A stretch of DNA of 64,000 nucleotides from the NCBI GenBank assembly GCA_028015205.1, contig CM051516.1:60206230-60270229 (forward strand). The letters are read 5' to 3'. The translations under genes were made by a program, and so were the position numbers. Shown in pieces: positions 45,709 through 57,480 of the stretch (position 1 is the first letter of the stretch; the number at the start of each line of letters is the position of its first letter). Below the pieces are notes generated by a model that was not told the DNA's origin, ran no database searches, and saw nothing but the letters and a program-made list of their open reading frames with translations. The stretch is from Mytilisepta virgata (lineage: Eukaryota > Mollusca > Bivalvia > Mytilida > Mytilidae).

Positions 45709-46616
45709 TGAAGGGCCATTCGGGTCACATTGCAATTGTTGACACGTTCGCTAGAGAAACGCGTCGCTGTTTGTTCGCGTACCCTACAGCAACGCGTTGC
45801 TGTTGGTTCGCGTACCCTAGAGCAACGCGTAACAGTTAGTTCGCGTACCCTAGAGCAAAGCGTAACAGTTAGTTCACGTATCATTGAGTAACGCGTATCA
45901 CATTATTCGCGTACGCTATAGCAACGCGTTGATTCTTAACAGAGAATGTGGTTCGCGTTTCTGTAGGTAACGTGTATCATACAAAAACCTTTCAACCCTA
46001 TTACGGTTTTGTTGGCCAATGAAATTGAGATGTCAGCAGGTTCCCATACGTGTATGCAAACAAACACACACACACACAAATTCGCTCCTAGACTAGAAGT
46101 CTGAGGTCAATAAAACCTAGGTATTTAAAATTCATATTGGCCCAACAAAGCTGTATCATAGAATACGCAGTTCAATATATCATATGTCTTGTTATATAAT
46201 GATAACCTTGAAAGAACTGATGACAGCTTTTCGTCACTTATAGGGTCTGATTATAATTTTTCTGTGACACAGACACTAAATTTTCGGTTGATATCACTCA
46301 GAAATTCCCTCGTGTTTGTGTCCTCCATTTGAAATTGTGAAGTAAGGGCAAATTTTACTCGTTAGAACATATATTTTAGAATTTCTAGAACAGACGAGTT
46401 CATTACAAATGTAAGGGATATCGTTTATACCGTGAATAACTTCAAACTTGCAACAGTTGCAACGCGTTACTCTATGTAACGCGAAGGAACTGTAACACGT
46501 TGCTCTAGGGTATGCGAACCAACAGCAACCCGTTGCTGTAGGATACGCGAAAAAACAGCAACGCGTTCTCTGGCGAACGTGTGAACAATTGCATTATGAC
46601 CCGAATGGCCCCTCAT
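45709..46616. mobile_element. Inverted-repeat element carrying a 33-bp satellite
   Basis: The ends are TATGAAGGGCCATTCGGGTC on the left and the complement of GACCCGAATGGCCCCTCATA on the right. Inside each end lies a tandem array of a 33-bp unit (TCGCGTACCCTAGAGCAACG followed by a CGTAACAGTTAGT-like part), in opposite orientation in the two arms. On the left, units begin at 45775, 45808, 45841, 45874 and 45907, then 45953 after a 13-bp expansion. On the right, 3-4 units span about 46450-46575. The centre has a CA microsatellite (about 46060-46078). TA dinucleotides at the ends may be the target site. The minus-strand frame at 45693-45884 merely translates the satellite. Confidence 0.85.
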
Positions 46617-47162
46617 AGACAAAGGCCGTATTACATTAGAGCGATGTTTACTTCTTTAACCATTTGAATGATTATCCATGGAAATTATTTTTTGAAAACC
46701 AACTACGGATTGCTGTTTTTGCCAAGTCAAAATAATGGTTGACGACACAAATTCGTCATCTATCCCAAGCACCGGTAATTAATCAACTTCATATTAATTA
46801 TATAGAAATGATAATAACATAATAATAATTATAGGAGATATTTCATAAAACTATAACTTCAATTAAGAGAAAATAATTGTAGAAGTAAAACATACACAAT
46901 GTTTTCTTGGCGGAATGTTCAAGTTTTATTTGTTCGCAATGTTTCCAAGTGCGCTGTGACGTCCCAAAGAATAAGCCAATACTAAACAGGTCGTTTGAAA
47001 TCATACGAATTTCAGATACAAGAGTGCATGCAGTCGTAAACATACACACAAAGAAATTTGTGATCGGTATCAGAAAGTATTTCTCTGTTAACCCTTAAGA
47101 TGACGTCTGAGGACTTCATATTCCCCAATTGACTTGTGATTTCTGCAAGAACAGTACGAGAG
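46617..47162. other. Gene-free sequence
   Basis: Two overlapping frames at 46843 (-) and 46907 (+) have no family resemblance. Confidence 0.4.
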
Positions 47163-47306
47163 CCTGGGTCCCGTTTCACAAACAGTTATACGACTACGAC
47201 CGAAACTGGTTCCTTGACGTAAATAGAACAAAGACATTGAAAACCGGAAATCAGATCACTTTCTACTAATCGTAGTCGTACAAATGTTTGTCAAACGGGA
47301 CCCAGG
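47163..47306. mobile_element. GGTCCCGTTTCAC MITE, well-preserved copy
   Basis: CCTGGGTCCCGTTTCACAAA at the left is complementary to the right end (GTCAAACGGGACCCAGG). The arms continue through ACGACTACGA / TCGTAGTCGT. At 144 bp it is a compact non-coding palindromic element, with a degenerate copy at 39.3 kb. Confidence 0.85.
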
Positions 47307-47555
47307 TGACACACAAAGAATATAAACGTCATACCTTCCAAAACAACCTTGCTCACTGCTGGTAATATAGGAGCGAGTTGGTATTGTCCACATATTTAAT
47401 TTTTAGTTCCTATGTATTCTGTTTTGTGCTTGTTTGTTTGTGTTTCTGGGTTTTTATGTTTCCTTTTTTATCGTCTTGTAGATGGTTCCCTTAAATAATA
47501 TTGTCAATTATTTAAAGATGCAGTGCTGCTACAGATGTCACTGTATTTCATATTT

Positions 47556-47835
47556 GGGCATCCCCAGCTCAGTTTCTAAGCCCGAAATTGTTACTTCAAA
47601 TTTACTTTTACAAAATTGCAAAATTTGTGAAAACTAAGGTGTGTGTCTCTCATGCATAGCTTTGTCCTTAGATGGTTTTGGCTTCACCCCTCTTCGTCAT
47701 TTTGGCATTCTTGAATTAGCTCTTCAGCCTTTTGGATTGTTGTTTTATTTTTCATTATTCTAGGCCTTGAGCACAACCGATGAGTCGTAAATCGACGAAA
47801 TGTGCACATATTGTGCATCAAAATTGGTATCAAAG
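47556..47835 (+). repeat. Hammerhead-bearing repeat, copy f, near full length
   Basis: Runs from GGGCATCCCCAGCTCAG through TTTACAAAATTGCAAAATTT, a TTAGATGGTTTTGGCTTCAC block and a TTGGATTGTTGTTTT block to the ribozyme motif and the TTGGTATCAAAG terminus. With copy b it defines a unit of about 280-300 bp. No conserved long frame. Confidence 0.85.
47771..47816 (+). ncRNA. Hammerhead ribozyme-like motif, copy f (best-paired)
   Basis: Helix I GCACAA/TTGTGC, helix II GTCG/CGAC with a TAAAT loop, and helix III ATGTGCACAT are all perfect. GAAA is intact, and the cleavage site is UA (A is allowed at position 17). The only core deviation is CCGATGA instead of CTGATGA (U4 to C). Helix III is only about 3 bp with a UGCA loop if folded alone, which in known small hammerheads favours action as a dimer. 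Confidence 0.7.
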
Positions 47836-50074
47836 AATTTTATTCCTTAAAGTGTTAACACTGGAACTTTTATTAAATTTTAATAACAATGTCAATGTCT
47901 TGTAATGGCAACTATAATAATTGAGTATGTATTTAGAGTGTTAATTTTTTTTCTATTTCCTTTCATTTAAAGAATTAATTTTTGTGACCATTTCATTGAC
48001 GTGTAACACATGCACAGATATATCTATAAATAACCTTCTACTGACATATGCAAACTTGTCTTTACAATATGTTTTATTTATCAACAACTAGTATCAAATA
48101 AATGACAACTTTAACAGTCATCTTCAAATTTTTGCAGAACCTATCAATACAAAAATGCATTTTCATGTGTGCTAAAAGAGAGACATGTTCTATATGAAAC
48201 AAATGGTTATATATGATCATGATATTTGTTATTAATAAATTTATTAATTTCACATTGTGTGCATTATTCTTTCCATTTTTCTATAAGTCATTTTTTCCCC
48301 ATTCTATTGATCAAGTACATCGTTTAAATTAAATGAACGAAAAAAAAAAATAGAACTCGCAAAATGAAACTGCTAGATTTCTCAGTATATGGGCAGATAG
48401 GTAATATCACTGACAAATGTGTCTGAACATTTTTTGTCTATCCTATTATAAGTTATAAAAAGCCATGAAGTGACAAGAGAGTTTATTACAGTGAAATATT
48501 GTGTGACGGTGTAAAGTTACAACTTCCGCCTCAGAAAATCGAAACTAAATTTTGTTTTGTAATCGAAACTGAATATGAAATGAACTAACGTGTAATGTTT
48601 CATTCATAACATCATTTAATAAAACTAACTCGTATTGAGATATGTAAATTTTATTTTTGCTACGAATGATATTCAATGTAAATTATTCTGGATCTAATTG
48701 CCGGCTAATTCATTCGAGGTTTAGCCTTCGCTTTTAACACCAAGTTAATACTATCCATATTATTATGCCTTGCAAATGAGTGTTTTGCTAAGCATATTTA
48801 CACAGTGTTGGCATTACAAATTAGAGTATACGGTAGTCACAAAGTGGTTTCGTCTTTCAGATAGAGCTTCTTCAGGAAATGGGCATTGATCATTTTCATC
48901 CTCTATAAAATATTAATACAATTGCATGACACCGGTTTTTTCCTCGTACTTCATTACAATTGCTAATGCGAAATCTGAATTGCACTCACAAATTTTGCAT
49001 AATACTGAAAGCTAGCGCCACAAACTATCTTTTTCCAGTAGGCGATCGGCCGTCGACAGTTAAACATTATAAAGATTTTATTTCTCTCAAAGGATATTTA
49101 CATAATTTTACTTTTCATAGTTATACATTTACGGACTCTGGAATGTAGTTGTTATTCATCTCATTAATGTGCTATCACAGATTTCAAATGAAAAATCGGG
49201 ATGCTTGTGTCAATTTCAGTCTGATTTAAGTGTTGTATCCAATCGGTTAAAGCTTTAAAGATGCAGATTCACGCAAAGGATGACCACATTACCTGTCTTA
49301 TACCCGATTTGGTACGTTAAAGAAATTTTCAAGGTAAGTGATCACACATTTAATTTATTTACAATGTGTCAGTCTACGCTCGTATTTTATCTGACGAAGT
49401 TACATCAGGTTTTATTTATAGTTATTATACGTCGAATTGTGCATGTAATTAAACCTCTCAATAAAACACTAAAATTATAACAGCACGACGATCCTTTCAT
49501 GCAACGAACTTTTTTCTTGCAGTACGATTATCGAATGCGCATGCGTGCTTTGTTTTTCAGGCTAACGACTTCAGAACAGTTGAAACAAGCATTCCATTAA
49601 AGTCTAAAATCTTTCCATTGTATTCGAGAAGATAAGATGTTTACACTTTTTTGTCTGACCTTATTTGAAATAAGACTATTATGAAGTGTAAAGTTTTTTT
49701 TAACAAAAACTGACAAAACAGAAAGTTAAATCATAATTATCTTAAACATGCATATGCTCGCACATTTGTTTACAATTAAAGATTTGCACTGTTATCTAAT
49801 CCAATAATATTTTTACTTGCATTTTCACTTGTCTGTGTAACATCTAAAACATTTTTTTTTTTTTAAATAAAACATTACTATTTTATAATCATAAATTGAT
49901 TGACTGTATGGATGGATGTCTGAGTGTCAAAAATAAATTTGTTTATTCCTCTATATTGATTTGTGATAATAGCCAGACTAACTTTACAAAATATCACGAT
50001 AGCCAAGTGAAATATATACAAAGAATAAACCTTTCCGAAACAACTCTGTTTATTTCTAGCCTCAGAGGCGTTAT
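47836..50074. other. Gene-free AT-rich sequence
   Basis: No exon recognised. TGCGCATGCGTG near 49536 resembles an NRF1 site. The frames at 48960, 49280 and 49896 have no family resemblance. Confidence 0.45.
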
Positions 50075-50248
50075 TTACACCCGAGCCTACCCCCAGTTTT
50101 TTGGTGGGGTCCATGTTGGTCGTATGTTTTTAGTTTTTAATTGTAGTGCATGTATTGTTTTGGACTTGTCTTCGTTGTTCTCCGGAGTTTGTCAGTTTTC
50201 GACCCCCCCCTTCGAATATCCCTTTGGTATTTCTTGACTTTACTTATT
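50075..50248 (+). repeat. SGAPES-type element, 5'-truncated copy
   Basis: Matches the right two thirds of 42249-42500, from GAGCCTACCCCCAGTTTTTT through GTGCATGTATTGTTTTGG and CTCCGGAGTTTGTCAG to CTTGACTTTACTTATT. A CCCCCCC run interrupts the usual TTCTCTCCTTCG block. The overlapping frames are incidental. Confidence 0.8.
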
Positions 50249-50393
50249 GGTCATGTGTTTTTTATTATTGTGTTTTGTATTTGTATGTGTTTATTTCTTG
50301 GTTTATATATGTCCCTATTCGTAACATCTTATCAATTGTTGCCGGTTTGATTTAATGCTTAAAATTGTATCAATCTTAAAATATAATGATTAT

Positions 50394-50459
50394 TTGATAT
50401 TGGGAATATAATAACCTACATTCTGCTTGATATTCGGAATATAATGACCTACATTCTGG
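50394..50459. repeat. 33-bp tandem duplication
   Basis: Two units with period 33 bp, each containing TTGATATTSGGAATATAAT and GACCTACATTCTG or AACCTACATTCTG. Confidence 0.85.
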
Positions 50460-51008
50460 ATTTTACCAAAATTTTAATCAGCAGAATAAGGAAATACTTT
50501 TTGAGACAATTATAAATGACACAACTAAATGACAAAACCCATATATGTCACTTCAAAATGAAATTATACACAGTAATGTGTTTGTTTTGATTAATTAATT
50601 TTTTGTACGTGTTCAAAAAGAACAGGAGGGGCGTTCTATAATGGAGATGTAATTTCCGTTTGTAAGAAATGTCATTTTAATTTTTACGAGATGTTGAAGA
50701 TTTTGTTTGAAGGATTCTATGCTTTTTTTTAGATTTTAGTTTTTGTTGACTTTTATACTGCTGGTGGACTGTAAGTGGCATTATCAGCCCAGTAGCCAGA
50801 ATTTTTGTCCTGGCATGATTCATAACTTAAATGCCTTTAAATTTTCCGTTCAAAATTTGACAAAAATTACTAGAAATTTCTTCCTGTTTTAGCAGAGGTA
50901 ACCCTTAGCTGAGTTTGAATCCCTTTTTATTTTAATTGTTTTGGTTTTTGGTGGTTTTGTTTATTAATTCAACATAATATAACTGGATTTCTAACATTTT
51001 GATCTCGA

Positions 51009-51052
51009 GCACTGCTGATAAGTTGTCAGTCAACGAAATGGCCATACAGTGC
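51009..51052 (+). ncRNA. Hammerhead ribozyme-like motif, copy g (covarying)
   Basis: Diverged copy in which helix I is GCACTG/CAGTGC, helix II is GTTG/CAAC and helix III is ATGGCCAT. All differ from the other copies yet remain fully paired. GAAA is intact and the cleavage dinucleotide is UA. The core reads CTGATAA (G8 to A). The surrounding body of the repeat is barely recognisable. Confidence 0.7.
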
Positions 51053-51391
51053 ATCAAAGTTATTTCGGTATTTGTGATACATTTTATTATAGTATACTTT
51101 TCAGAACCATTTCAGAGCAAAGACACTTATGTTTCTATAACTCCCTGACAATTAGCATCATTGTAAAAAGAAAATTTCTGATCAGGCTCCTTTCCAGTTT
51201 TTAATTGTTTTGATCAGAATCTTGATTAGAAACTTTAGAAATGTGTCAGCGTACTTTCCACTTTCTGTAAATTGTAGTTAATCATAATAACATGAGCCTA
51301 ATTGTCGTGAAACAATTATGTTTATGATAAAACATGTATTTCAAACAGTAAAAATAGCTCTAGCTTGAATAGTGTTAACCATGTTAAAACT

Positions 51392-51487
51392 TATGTAATC
51401 CCACCATTTGTGTGTGTCTGGACCAAATTGTCCTAACTCTATGTAATCCCACCATTTGTGTGTGTCTGGACCAAATTGTCCTTACTC
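51392..51487. repeat. 48-bp tandem duplication
   Basis: Two almost identical 48-bp units containing ATGTAATCCCACCATTTGTG and GGACCAAATTGTCC. The unit includes an 8-bp palindrome-like GGACCAAATTGTCC core. Confidence 0.9.
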
Positions 51488-52110
51488 TATGTTGTTTTTT
51501 GTCTTTCAGTCGTTTTTTTAACAGAGGCTATTTGCCTGCTTATTAATTAGTGTTCTATTCTAGACATTTCCTGAAATATTTGTTTTGAATTATCATCGGT
51601 AACTACCATATGAACATAAAAAATTTAGTAAAAATCCTTCAAAAATAATTAGTGGACTCTGCTCTGCTGTTTTTAATTTTTTTTTTTTAAAGGATTCATA
51701 TTTTGGACTGCTATGAAGATAGTGAAATCATTAAATAAACTAGTGTTTGTTAATCGGATAAATGCTACAGACTTGATTTTGAAAATGTTACAATTAAAAG
51801 GTATTAATTGCATTATTTGCATAAGATTTTTTTAGGCTTTTATAAATATTCCCTTTCTTCTATTCACTAAAAAGAACAACTTTTTCACGTTTTCTATAAT
51901 TTTTCGACTACAGGAGATATTATCAAATTAATACAATAGATATGAAAAATAAAAGTTTATGAATATAAAACAAAAAACATTTGGTATAATGAAACTTATC
52001 AGATTTAATAGCTTTGATTAATCCAAGAATTTTAAAACTATTTAAATGGAATTAAGCGTGTTGGGTTTTTACCTAAATTATTTTTGATTATTTGGAGACA
52101 TAGAATATTC

Positions 52111-52409
52111 ATAGAATAGAGAATGGAAACGGGGATTGTGTCAAAGAGACAACAACCCGACCAAAGAGCATAAAACAGCTCAATGCTACCAATGTCTCTT
52201 CAACGCAGCGAGAAAATCCCGCTTCAGCTGGCCCCTAAACAATAATTCATACTAGAACGGCACACTAAAACGACACTCGGCTCACCTCGGCCGATTAGAT
52301 GGAGAGTAGCGGAGTTGGCCGAGGTTTGCCGATTGTAAACTCCGAAATATACAAATGAACCAAAATTTTTAAAAAAAAAACACAATAGTAACAAAGGCTA
52401 GAGGTTCCA
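52111..52409 (+). repeat. Abundant mytilid-type repeat, copy 2, with GC-rich insert
   Basis: Same start and blocks as 37674-38008, but 52257-52333 holds about 77 bp not found in copy 1. That insert is GC-rich with repeated CTCGGC and GGCCGA motifs. Confidence 0.85.
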
Positions 52410-53162
52410 TAGTCCATAGACAAGCTTGGGTAGTCAGTCAGGTCAGTAATTTTAATCTAAGACAATTTCCGGTCAAAAAGTGTTTTAGCAACTTCCCTGG
52501 ATTAATTTTCGGCCTTGTTTTAAACTGTATAAAGTATGATGTCATAGAATGTTCGTACTGATGAAATTCTGACCTTGTTTTCATTGTAACGAATACTCAC
52601 ATTTTGCAAAGTGTAATATCTCGGGTTACAATAGTTATGTAACAATAATTTGAGAAGCAATCTTCATACATAGTTAATCTCTCGTCCAAACAGCCTTACA
52701 ATTATAATTCCTATAATTACCAAAACCACTCGTGCATAACAAGTGAAATGAGCCGATTCTGATATTAGCTATCCTCACATTGAGGTAAAATGTGATTTAT
52801 ACGTGCTAATTATGGGTTTTAAAAATACACGGGTAATAACATTTAAGATTATTTTATTACCTTTGAATTAACGAGTTCAACAAAACGGAAAAAAATCGTT
52901 GAGTATGTTTTATGCATATCGAAGCTAGCATACTGTCATGACGGTATTTGCTGCATGGCTATTTAGTAGTATATGACTTCAAATGATCTTAATTATTTAT
53001 CTTGAAAAACGTATTTTAAGCAAATAAGAGGGGAAAATGAAATACTATATGTGAAATGACACTCTTTAGATTAATATTGATTTTTTTTTATGATGTTTGT
53101 AAAAATTACCTAATGTTTTTGCACTTAACCTATTTGTATATAATATTGGTTACAGTAAGTAT
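52410..53162. other. Gene-free sequence
   Basis: No exon or repeat recognised. The frame at 53056-53277 overlaps the LINE tail. Confidence 0.45.
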
Positions 53163-53700
53163 CAAGACAAAGACAAAATGCTTTATTCACTCAGACACAT
53201 ACGTGTACAAGAGGACAAACACAAATAGTTACAGAAATCAGATGACACACAAGTCAGATGACACAGTAATAACATAGTCACAGTTAGAGTGACATATAAT
53301 ACAACATACACATGTAGGAAAATAATAAATTATATATCTACTTTATTATAGGTACTTAAATATTTTCTTAAGAAAAATGGAAAGTTTTTTATATAATGGA
53401 ACATTGCAAATATATAGATAACAATCCTTTCATTTTTGATAAGCTTGGATTTATGGTATAATAAGATGGTATGTACGTTTCCTGTAATTGTTTAATATTA
53501 TCATGACTACAAACAAATAAATAATGAAATTCGTTTCCTAAATCATTTTTGCACAAACGACAGAGTCTATTTTCTTTCGAAAGTCCCGACCATCTACCCG
53601 TTTCAGTTGGAAATTTTGCGTTACAAGATCTTAATTTAGAAATATTAATTCTCTCCCCGTGGTTTAATTTCAACTAGTAAGCCTGTAAGTATTTTTGAAT
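53163..53700 (-). pseudogene. 5'-truncated LINE fragment (reverse transcriptase C-terminus)
   Basis: The minus-strand frame ending at 53389 contains KLRSCNAKFPTETGRW followed by CRLCKNDLGNEFHYLFVC, a C-x2-C-x8-H-x4-C motif typical of the C-terminal part of LINE polyproteins in marine animals. An in-frame stop lies just upstream (YLQAY then stop). Toward lower coordinates a ~220-bp untranslated part ends in AATAAAGCATTTTGTCTTTG, a polyadenylation signal with a CTTTGT-type tail at about 53163-53185. The endonuclease and catalytic RT domains are absent. Confidence 0.75.
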
Positions 53701-55625
53701 AGAATTCACCCCGAGTTGTATTATCTATTTGCGAAAACCAATGCTTAATATAAACTGACCACATAATGTTTGTTTTATTACAGATTTTAAAATAGACTGA
53801 TCAGACTGTGCATTATTCTACACTATAGATGTATCTAATCATTGTCAACTTAGGTGTTTTCTTTTTGAGTCCTTTTAGTTATTGATCTAAAAACCATACC
53901 CTAAAAACTCTTCACTGAATATTATACGTCCTTTTTATATTCTGTGAAATTATATGTATACGGCGTTTTATTATTTTTTAATGGAAATCTTTTTTTAATA
54001 ACTGAAATGGACACGTACATATATTTATCAGCTTTTAGTATCTCAGATTTCCATCTCACTTTGTCTTACAATGTTGACCTTCAAAGTCTTTTACATGATA
54101 ACAAGGACAAATCCTTTTTTTCATAGGTTTGCGGAAGTAAAACACTCATACTTCACACAACTTGTAAATTTTAGTAAAAAAACCTTGCTAATTTACTTTT
54201 CGACCAAAAGAGACCTTTAGTAACAGTTGATTGAGTTTTACTTGCGCATATTTTTTCAAGTGGTTGTTATATCAGGGTTAGGACAATAATCTAACTATTT
54301 TGGACAGCTTTCAGTTATAAGGAATCTAAAATTTGTGTGAGACAAAATATACAGTTAAACACTAAAAGGATAATATACTAATATTGGTTATAGGGTAGAT
54401 TGATTGATCCACGATATATAAAACCTTAGTGAAGTCCTTAAATAGTTCTTCAAGATACCCTTTTCTATTAATTTGAATTCGACCGATCGGATTGACAATA
54501 GATTTTAAAAATTTCTAAATGTAAATTGCAATAAATTTTGCCAACATAAAGTTGAAAACTTCAACTAAAGCATGTGAGTTACTAATACTAAACTAGCATA
54601 TTGAGAATCAGCCCATGCAACAGCAACAAACCCCTGGGGATTTGAAAAGATTTATAGATTACATATGCGACGTTGTTTTTGACATTTTTTAACTTTTTGA
54701 CAGGTTATAGTTACTGTAATTTAAAAGTTTCACCTTGAATCTTTCATCATACATGTGGTAAAACACCCTTTTTCACGGGTTTTCAATATAACTCGAGCCC
54801 ATTACATCAAAAGAAGATTTTCGGATGATATACTTTTTAGGTCATCATAGCTATTAAAATAAAAGGTGTTGAGTTGACAATACTGTGTTTGAGACTGTCT
54901 TTCTCCAATTTCACGACTGATCAACACATACAATAAGCCATAAAATAGATTTACTGAACATAATGAAGAATCCTTCAGACCATAACACAACCGTTTTTAT
55001 TGCACCTCGACTACTGCTTATGATGCTTAATTTCCGGACGACTGAATTTGTTTTTCAAATTTTATAAATAATGAAGTTACATATCCTGCTGACTGATTTA
55101 CAGATATATTGTATATTGATCAGAAAGTAAAATAAATAAAGAAAACTCAAGCATTTTGTTAACCCCCCTAACCGGAAAGAAATTAGAACAGTCTGAAAAG
55201 ATAATCTAAAATAGCGATAGTTGTATTGAAGGCCCTCATTTAAGAAAAACATAGTTGTTTTGTTATTAATTATCTGACTGAAAGGTCCCTGCCTTTTAAC
55301 TACGGTTGTGTCAAACGCATTAACACTTTAACAAGAATGATCATGTGAATGGGTATTTGTCAGGAAGTTTGCCCGGAGAAAAACACATCACAGTGATAAT
55401 GATAACCCGTTGTGAGACAATTTATCACGGAGAATAAAATCCTATTCAGCTGACTAGCTGCATTTGAAGTCTCATATAAACTTCTCACCAGCAATTATTA
55501 CGTTAAAATGATTTTCTTTTCAAATTAGGAGAGAAAACTGAATGTGTCACGTTATTTACTTTAGAAAAAAGTACACATCTATTTTCTAACGTATACTATA
55601 TACGCCCTGTATTGCATATATAGGG
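53701..55625. other. Gene-free AT-rich sequence
   Basis: Nothing recognised. The frames at 53944, 54802 and 55055 are AT-driven. Confidence 0.45.
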
Positions 55626-55690
55626 GAGACAGAAATATGTTCCATCCTGATATTTCAGCAGAGACGGAAATATGTTCCATCCTGATCTGA
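55626..55690. repeat. 35-bp tandem duplication
   Basis: GAGACAGAAATATGTTCCAT and GAGACGGAAATATGTTCCAT occur with a 35-bp period, each followed by CCTGAT. Confidence 0.85.
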
Positions 55691-55970
55691 TATCCCAGAA
55701 GTTATGTCATTTTGGGTTTGTCATATATCTTTTAGAATGAAAGTATATATTAGCTTCATTTTTACCCACAATATGTATTGTACAGTCTATATTTTCTGTA
55801 TTTAAGTCATCATCTTTCTGTGAACTTGGCTTGCCTTTTTATTTACCTATTTGAGGAAAAATATTTGTCCTGAAATGAAAACATACAAGTTTACAGGTTT
55901 TCGATTCTCTGTAATAGAATAAGATACTCTACATATATTAAAAAATTATATGCTTTAAAACAATTCTTTG

Positions 55971-56195
55971 ATACAAATTTTGATGCACAAGATGTGCACA
56001 TTTAATCGATTTACGACTCGATCAGTTATGCTCAAGGCATAAACTGTTGAAAACCAAAACGACAATCCAAAAGTTTGAAGAGCAAATTCAAAAAATGCCA
56101 AAATGACCAGAAAGGGTAAAGCCAAAACCATCTAAGGACAGAGTTATGCCCGAGGGAGATACTCCTTAGTTTTTACAAATTTTAAATATTGACAG
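55971..56195 (-). repeat. Hammerhead-bearing repeat, copy h
   Basis: Minus-orientation arm from the complement of TTTGATACAAATTTTGATGC at 55971 through the TAAAGCCAAAACCATCTAAG and GGGAGATACTCCTTAG blocks. It is truncated before the 5' end of the unit. Confidence 0.8.
55985..56031 (-). ncRNA. Hammerhead ribozyme-like motif, copy h
   Basis: On the minus strand helix III ATGTGCACAT is intact. The core carries an extra base (CTGATCGA), helix II GTCG/CGAT is weakened, GAAA reads TTAAA, and helix I is GCATAA/TTGTGC with one mismatch. Probably inactive. Confidence 0.5.
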
Positions 56196-57480
56196 GAAGA
56201 CAAGAGAAGAAAGCACGATCTTGAGATTTATAATCTCTTGAAAGTAGGCAGCAGGAGACTTGCAAAGATCTTTTTACCATGTTAAAGTAAGTTGGAAGAG
56301 GCTACGTTTTCCCTTGATGGTAATTTTCATCTCTTGTTGACGGATACCGGCTTAATCTTGTAAATATACCTGTATTTCCGAAGCCTGGTTTTGATTAATA
56401 GATTTCTGATTCCCAGATGTATTCTACCTGTCTGTGAACTTTTGTTATGTTGCTTGCTTTTCAATTTTACTATCAACACGTAGAAACATATGATGTTTTA
56501 GCTCAAACAGGAGTCTTTGTATCAATGTTTCAATACTTCTGGTGTTAGTCACCCTAATCATCCCAAACAAACTTTTTGATCTTGGAAAACAGCTAAATTA
56601 AATAGCAGAACGTGAAATAACAATAGAATTTCCTCTCTATTTCAAACATTTCTTCCATTCTAATTATGACCAGATTATATCCAGTGTTACACTGATCAAT
56701 ATGAAGCACAATCGAAGTTCCATAAAATGAGATACAAAGAGAGGTTTACATTGAAATTTGCTACAATCAAAAGAAATGTATACAATAGTTGATGACTGAA
56801 TTAATCCGTCTTATACATGTTTTGTGTGTAAGAAAGATTTGATACAAAAATCTGAGAAAAGACTCTATTATCCTTTGCTAATACGGAGACAGCTCATTCC
56901 GGCGACAGGTTGACATAGGTATTTATAAACATACGGCAGAATCTGAAGCCATGAATGAAATTTCCAGGGTAGGATATATCCGTTTCCATGGTTCGTATGC
57001 GATACAATTTACTAAAGGAATGAATCGAATATTTCTGATTGGAAAAAAATCTCCATTAGTAGTATAAATTTAAAAAATCCCATCTCCACTGCTTTATTGT
57101 TTCATAAATGAATTGCAAGATGGTTGTGAACAAACATCTAAAAAGTTGCAAAACAACATCAAAATAAAACAAATAACATTTTGAATAAAACTTATATATG
57201 TGTGTGTTTTTCTTTGATACCTAGTAATTTACTTCTTCTATCGGTTTCTTTATATGGTATCTATGTGACTCCAGAATTGCAAGTTATATCCGAATGTAAA
57301 TATTGGCTACGTAATACCCAGGTAATGTCATAGGGCAGAGAAAATCCACTAGATCAAAAATACAAAGATAATACTAATTTGTAAAAACAGTAATACGAAG
57401 AACAACTGATATAACCAAATACATAAAAAAAAATAGCAATTCAAAAAGAAATAACAACAAGACAACACTAAACAAAGGGC
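56196..57480. other. Gene-free sequence
   Basis: No exon or repeat recognised. The minus-strand frame at 57349-57582 runs into the adjacent MITE. Confidence 0.45.

Noticed and set aside
45693..45884. Minus-strand frame with 11-residue repeats
   Set aside because: It is simply the 33-bp satellite translated (33 is a multiple of three).
45709..45985. CRISPR-like array because of regular 33-bp spacing
   Set aside because: Units are head-to-tail satellites without distinct spacers, repeated in inverse orientation in the other arm, and the genome is animal.
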